Assembly: GCF_000620305.1 (NCBI RefSeq)
Contig: NZ_KK211100.1
Span: 804,735 to 868,734 of the forward strand
Source: Desulfitibacter alkalitolerans DSM 16504
GTDB taxonomy: Bacteria > Bacillota > DSM-16504 > Desulfitibacterales > Desulfitibacteraceae
Direction of reading: 5' to 3'
DNA: 64,000 nucleotides
Each line of letters starts with the position of its first letter. Position 1 is the first letter of the stretch. Of the stretch, positions 60,178-64,000 are shown piece after piece. A program made the translations under genes and the position numbers. The notes below the pieces were generated by a model, which saw only the letters and a program-made list of their open reading frames with translations, was not told the origin of the DNA and made no database searches.

Positions 60178-62433
60178 TCAACCAAAACAAGACAGAGGAA
60201 CCGTCCCCTTGTCTTGTTTATCATTGTAAATAGTCTGGTGCAGTACCCTTGAAAACTCTTCTATCTTGTAGGGTTTAGCTATAATGCCTTTAAAACCATA
60301 TTGTCTATAATTGGCCATAACCGGATCATTTGAATATCCACTGGAAACTATCACCTTTGCAGTACTATCAATGGTAAGCAGATGTTTAACTGCATTCTTT
60401 CCACCCATTCCCCCGGGAATGGTTAAATCCATTATGACAGCATCAAAGGGATTGCCAGTATCCTTGGCAAAGAGATATTTTTCAACTACTTCTTCGCCAC
60501 ATAAAGCAAATTCATGTTCATAGCCAAGGGTAGACAGCATTTCACCAGCAAGAGTTCTTATTCCCTCTTCGTCATCCATAAACAATATCCTTCCGCTGCC
60601 ATAAATAACTGCTTCATCATCCCTATTAAAGGCACTATCCCTTGAAATGGGAAGATAAATATAAAAACTGCTGCCCCTGCCTTCCTCAGATTCTACTTTG
60701 ATAAATCCATCATGCTTTTTAATTATTGAGTAGGAAGTAGCCAAACCCAGGCCTGTACCTCCAGTCTTGGTGGTGAAGAAGGGGTCAAAGACTTTATGCA
60801 GGTCACCCCTGGAAATACCAATACCTTCATCTTTAATAGATATTTTAACATATTTTCCATCCCCAAGGGGTATGAAATGGCTTCTCTTCTCGTTTTTCAT
60901 ATTAATATTTTCAGCCGTTACCCACAGGTTTCCTTCCTCTGGCATGGCCTGTACAGCATTGATAATAATGTTACTTATAACCTGGCTGAACTGCCCCTCA
61001 TCAATCTTTACAGGATATAAGTTTTGGTCCAGGGAAAGCTTGCAGCTGACATTTGAGCCACTTAAAGCCATATTTACATTGTCCTTTAACAAGTTTTTAA
61101 TGCATAAGGTTTTCTTTAATGGTGCTCCACCCTTGGCAAATACAAATAGCTGCTTTGTCAAGTCCTTTGCCTGGAGCGTAACCTTCTCAATGCTGTCAAG
61201 CTTTTCATATATCTTATTTATGTCCTTATACTTTTTTGCAAGGGTCACGTTTCCAAGCATAATGGTTAAAAGATTATTATAGTCATGGGCAATACCTCCA
61301 GCCAACAGACCTATTGCTTCCAGCTTGTCTGCTTTAATAAGCTCACTTTCCATGAGCTTGCGCTCTGTAATATTTTGTACCACCCTCATTATGGTATATA
61401 CCTTTTCTTTGCTGTGAAAAGGTACTACTGTATTGAGAAACGTCTGGTCATTTAATGTAATTTCAAAGGACGACTGGTTTCCATTAAAGGCAGCCTGTAG
61501 GTGGGGTTCCATTTCCTTGCACTTTTCCTGGGGTAAAGTCTCGTATATTGTTTTTCCCAGGTGCTCTTTACAAATAGCCGCTTTTTCCATACCCATACCC
61601 TCGATCATTAGATATCGATAGTTTTCATCATGAATAATTATAAAACCGTCAGGAAAATTGCTGGCTATAAGTCGAAATCTCTTTTCACTTTCCCTTAGGT
61701 CATCCTCTGCCTTTTTCCTTTCAGCAATGTCTCTCACAATAGCCATTAGATTTCCATTGGATAGTTTTTTTGCTGATAGCTCCACTGGAACCAGTGTTCC
61801 ATCCTTTCTTAAAATACATAATTCCTTGAAAAGACTATGCCCCTCCACAAGTCTTTTGAAATCGTTAATTTCTGTTTTTTTATTCTCCTCTGGAATTAAA
61901 TCAATAACATTCATCTGTATTAATTCTGTCTTTGTATAACCCACTAATTCACATCCACTGCTGTTAACTTCTAGATAATTTCCCTTTTCATCTACAATAA
62001 ATATTCCATCTATAGCTTGCTCAATCAAGGTACGATACTTTTCCTCACTAGCTCTAATCATACTGTGGGAATCCTGTATATTCTGGAGCATATTATTAAT
62101 TTCTCTTGCTACAACTCCAAATTCATTATCCATGTGGGCAAATCTCAGTCTTTTAGCCAGATCATAGCTTTCACCAATGGCTTTTATTTCCCTGCTTAGC
62201 TGTATTAGCCGGGAAAGAATACTTCTTTCCAAGAAGAATACTACTAAAAAAACCGTAACCATTCCCATAAAAAATTGAAAAAAGATAAGATTTTCAACTA
62301 TATGATGATTGATGTTTGTAGTAATAATGGCTGTTAAACTAATAAAAATAACCCCCAGAGTTAAATAAATCCTTTTCCTAATCCTCAATTCATAAACCCC
62401 CAACTTCATCCAATATGAGATTTTAAATGACAT
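60178..62433 (-). CDS. Hybrid sensor histidine kinase with PAS domains and receiver
   Basis: This ~751-residue membrane kinase has two transmembrane helices (about 22-45 and 48-68), a HAMP-like linker, and two PAS domains (about 120-230 and 245-355; EEKYRTLIEQAIDGIFIVDE, then EKRFRLIASNFPDGF). HisKA has HDYNN (His about 383), followed by an ATPase domain with DEGIGIS and GTGLGLAT. A C-terminal receiver has FMDDEEGIRT and Asp in AVIMDLTIPGG. The start at 62433 is preferred: an upstream terminator for the amidase gene overlaps the longer frame. The last residues (DKGTVPLSCFG) and stop come from the dispersed hairpin repeat. Confidence 0.9.
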   Translation of the reverse strand: MSFKISYWMKLGVYELRIRKRIYLTLGVIFISLTAIITTNINHHIVENLIFFQFFMGMVTVFLVVFFLERSILSRLIQLSREIKAIGESYDLAKRLRFAHMDNEFGVVAREINNMLQNIQDSHSMIRASEEKYRTLIEQAIDGIFIVDEKGNYLEVNSSGCELVGYTKTELIQMNVIDLIPEENKKTEINDFKRLVEGHSLFKELCILRKDGTLVPVELSAKKLSNGNLMAIVRDIAERKKAEDDLRESEKRFRLIASNFPDGFIIIHDENYRYLMIEGMGMEKAAICKEHLGKTIYETLPQEKCKEMEPHLQAAFNGNQSSFEITLNDQTFLNTVVPFHSKEKVYTIMRVVQNITERKLMESELIKADKLEAIGLLAGGIAHDYNNLLTIMLGNVTLAKKYKDINKIYEKLDSIEKVTLQAKDLTKQLFVFAKGGAPLKKTLCIKNLLKDNVNMALSGSNVSCKLSLDQNLYPVKIDEGQFSQVISNIIINAVQAMPEEGNLWVTAENINMKNEKRSHFIPLGDGKYVKISIKDEGIGISRGDLHKVFDPFFTTKTGGTGLGLATSYSIIKKHDGFIKVESEEGRGSSFYIYLPISRDSAFNRDDEAVIYGSGRILFMDDEEGIRTLAGEMLSTLGYEHEFALCGEEVVEKYLFAKDTGNPFDAVIMDLTIPGGMGGKNAVKHLLTIDSTAKVIVSSGYSNDPVMANYRQYGFKGIIAKPYKIEEFSRVLHQTIYNDKQDKGTVPLSCFG
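60185..60219 (-). repeat. Dispersed hairpin repeat, copy 5 (stem type B)
   Basis: AAACAAGACAG (60185-60195) pairs with TTGTCTTGTTT (60209-60219, inner pair G-U) around the loop AGGAACCGTCCCC (60196-60208). This is the longest stem of the family. It encodes the end of the hybrid kinase. Confidence 0.85.
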
Positions 62434-62509
62434 ATTTTCCCACTTTAGCTGTTTTTTCTTTTTTATTATATACCATGTCCATTGTCGAATTATGCTTAAA
62501 ACAGAAGGT

Positions 62510-62540
62510 AAAAATAAAAAAACTTCCATTTTAGGAAGTT
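62510..62540 (-). terminator. Terminator of the amidase gene
   Basis: AACTTCC (62521-62527) pairs with GGAAGTT (62534-62540). On the minus strand it is followed by TTTTTTTATTTTT, a strong T-run. It lies before the kinase start chosen at 62433. Confidence 0.9.
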
Positions 62541-62565
62541 TTCCAAAAAACATTTTTCTGCTAAT

Positions 62566-63291
62566 TTATTTTCTACTAAAGTCAAACACTGCTTTTTGTT
62601 CCTGACTGTCCCAGGTTACCCTGCCTCCTGCCATTTCTGTAAATGCTCTTGCTTCTAGATACCATCGTCCATTAATAAGCTGCTTTTTATCACCGGGAAA
62701 AGACTTGCTTTGGCCATCTAAATCCACAATTACAACGTGCATATCTTTCAGGTATAAATCTATACCACTTGACACGGCTTTTGCCAGTTCAAGTCTAAGT
62801 CTCTCCTGAATAAGGCGTCGCCTATCCTCTTCATTATCAATAAAGCCATACTCAACAATAACCGTTTCTACCGGTTTGGCATCTCTTATTATATAGTAAT
62901 AGTCCTGCCCCGGAAACATGGTTGATTCCCTGCTGTATATCCGTCGCCTCGTCATGCCCGTTTCCACAATTTTCTCCAACAAAATTGCAGCGAGCCGACC
63001 GTTGCTGTGGATGCTTTGAATTATTTCTGTACCTCTACCCCCTCCAGCATTAATATGATTAGATATACATAGAGCAGCACCACTATTTTTTATTATCCCG
63101 ATTCTTACAGCTGGGGTGATGCTTACATCCCTGTCTCTAGTCATAACCACATTATAGCCTGTTTTTGCTAATTCTTGTCTAAGCTTTAATGATATATCCA
63201 GTACCAGGTCCTTCTCTCTAATACTTCCAAATGATGTTCCATGATCTGTTCCCCCATGTCCAGGGTCTATAACAATTGTTTTGTAACTCAT
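62566..63291 (-). CDS. N-acetylmuramoyl-L-alanine amidase with C-terminal stalk-like domain
   Basis: This 241-residue protein has the Amidase_3 zinc motifs: the His in VIDPGHGGTD, Glu in GSIREKDLVL, His in CISNHINAGGG, and Glu in VIVEYGFIDN. It cuts peptide side chains from the glycan of peptidoglycan. The last ~50 residues (GQSKSFPGDKKQLINGRWYLEARAFTEM in outline, then RVTWDSQEQKAVF) resemble half of a copper-amine-oxidase-like stalk unit. There is no signal peptide on the frame chosen at 63291 (GGGGG ten bases upstream). It may be released with a spore or forespore, as some such amidases are. Confidence 0.88.
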   Translation of the reverse strand: MSYKTIVIDPGHGGTDHGTSFGSIREKDLVLDISLKLRQELAKTGYNVVMTRDRDVSITPAVRIGIIKNSGAALCISNHINAGGGRGTEIIQSIHSNGRLAAILLEKIVETGMTRRRIYSRESTMFPGQDYYYIIRDAKPVETVIVEYGFIDNEEDRRRLIQERLRLELAKAVSSGIDLYLKDMHVVIVDLDGQSKSFPGDKKQLINGRWYLEARAFTEMAGGRVTWDSQEQKAVFDFSRK

Positions 63292-63377
63292 ACTAACCCC
63301 CAGAAAGATGTCAATCTGCTTTATATTATGTGGGGAAAACATACATGGTTACCCCTATTTTCACATATATTTAATTT

Positions 63378-64000
63378 TCAATTTTGTTCTCCATTATTTT
63401 GGTTATTATTTGGGGAGGTGGATAAAAGGTTGATAAATTCAGCGGGGGGCTTTACCCTCCAGATGTTATTTTCCTTATAGACCTGGAATACTTGTCCTGC
63501 TAGCCCATGGTCTGTATTATCCACTGTCACAACTGCATCCAGCTCATATATGGTTTTATCAGCCTCCTGGGCTTCTGATTTAACAGCATAGGACACTAAT
63601 CCACCTGACCAGCTGTTCATCCAGTTCCTATACTCGTCATAGCCTATGGTAAAATCAGTACCATGGAGCACCAACGCTTCTCTCCAATCCTTCCTCTTTA
63701 CAGCACTCATAAAATCATCTAGTGCTTTTTTGGCATTTCGACCCAATACATCACTGCCCTTTGCTTCTCTGGCCTCTCTATATTCGTCTGCTCTCTTTTG
63801 AAACTCCTCTTCTGTCAGAAAAGCCTCAGAAATATAACGATTGCCTGCATTCCATATTAAATATTCATCAATTCCCAGCTCCAAAGCAGCATCTATTTGT
63901 GCCCTTACCTCCCTTGCGCCATAGGGAATGTGTCCCGGTATCCAGGTTGCTGTAAAGCTCTGGAGCCAGGGCCTAATAATAGCTGGATTTTCAACTGGCG
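63378..64000 (-). CDS. C-terminal part of a DUF4015-type putative glycoside hydrolase (cut by window edge)
   Basis: The reading frame stays open to the right edge of the window, so the 5' part is missing. The visible first ~45 residues, with PAIIRPWLQSFTATW, YGAREVRAQID and EYLIWNAGNRY, match the end of the DUF4015 barrel family. The final ~150 residues add a helical linker (TEEEFQKRADEYREAREAKG) and an NTF2-like domain (LDDFMSAVKRKDWREAL, VFQVYKENNIWRVKPP), followed by an Asn-rich tail. An internal Met at 63884 is not the start. It is followed by the amidase 86 bases downstream, and both act on the envelope by inference. Confidence 0.8.
   Translation of the reverse strand, partial: PVENPAIIRPWLQSFTATWIPGHIPYGAREVRAQIDAALELGIDEYLIWNAGNRYISEAFLTEEEFQKRADEYREAREAKGSDVLGRNAKKALDDFMSAVKRKDWREALVLHGTDFTIGYDEYRNWMNSWSGGLVSYAVKSEAQEADKTIYELDAVVTVDNTDHGLAGQVFQVYKENNIWRVKPPAEFINLLSTSPNNNQNNGEQN

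Noticed and set aside
62434-62553. Forty extra N-terminal residues of the hybrid kinase
   Set aside because: The extension would overlap a strong terminator of the amidase gene and has no ribosome site; the later Met at 62433 places the membrane helices normally.

Overview
The window reads as a chromosomal stretch of an anaerobic, low-to-moderate-GC Gram-positive bacterium, most likely a clostridial Firmicute. The indications are strong AGGAGG-type ribosome sites and short intergenic hairpin terminators. The protein content agrees: a flavodiiron protein and rubrerythrin for oxygen defence, iron-sulfur flavoproteins, an ablA/ablB osmolyte operon, copper-amine-oxidase-like 'stalk' domains on three exported proteins, and a DUF4015-type protein. 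I cannot name the species. No rRNA, tRNA or CRISPR array was seen. The first ~80 bases and the last ~620 bases are edges; the right edge cuts the 5' part of a gene, and nothing can be assigned in bases 1-80.

Layout. 0.2-11.5 kb: a sigma-54 activator, two iron-sulfur flavoproteins, the N-epsilon-acetyl-beta-lysine operon (ablA-ablB), a methyltransferase, small membrane proteins, an agmatinase-family enzyme, rubrerythrin, a universal stress protein and a PIN-type toxin-antitoxin pair. 11.8-17.7 kb: a minus-strand oligopeptide ABC-transporter operon whose first gene is a PIG-L-like protein without its metal ligands. 18-21 kb: flavodiiron protein and an IS4-family insertion sequence. 21-28 kb: a 2-hydroxyacid dehydrogenase, an unknown protein, a stalk-GH18 protein, a membrane protein and a sigma/anti-sigma pair. 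28-36.7 kb: a response regulator, a 1003-residue histidine kinase made of two tandem kinase-like halves, a DUF3303-like protein, an exported RCC1-propeller/stalk protein, a compact MalT/LuxR-type regulator and a lipoprotein. Two of these genes share a near-identical upstream element, suggesting one local regulon. 36.7-47 kb: an MBL-rhodanese protein, an ECF sigma factor, a RelB/YoeB pair, a ThiS/MoaD-like protein, an intact PIG-L protein, the clpB/dnaJ-like/hspR heat-shock cluster and an orphan ferredoxin/cytochrome b membrane module. 47-58 kb: a heterodimeric ABC exporter, a coiled-coil repeat protein, a lipoprotein, then a DUF294 signalling protein, a cytosolic gamma-glutamyltransferase and an ATP-grasp/M20-like fusion. 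58-64 kb: an SDR, a dehydrogenase with a deleted pseudogene between them, a hybrid sensor kinase, a cell-wall amidase and the cut DUF4015 gene.

The most unusual signals are these. (1) A dispersed small hairpin occurs five times, always in the same orientation, with a nearly invariant 13-base loop and two alternative, compensating stem sequences; it supplies the last residues and stop codon of three genes. (2) A two-gene unit couples gamma-glutamyltransferase to a D-Ala-D-Ala-ligase-like ATP-grasp domain fused to an M20 peptidase domain that has lost metal ligands. (3) The double histidine kinase has a decayed second half, with a shared 18-bp palindrome and promoter-like element in front of neighbouring exported proteins. 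(4) A PIG-L pseudoenzyme heads a peptide-transport operon. Functions are inferred from recognised motifs only; no database search was run.
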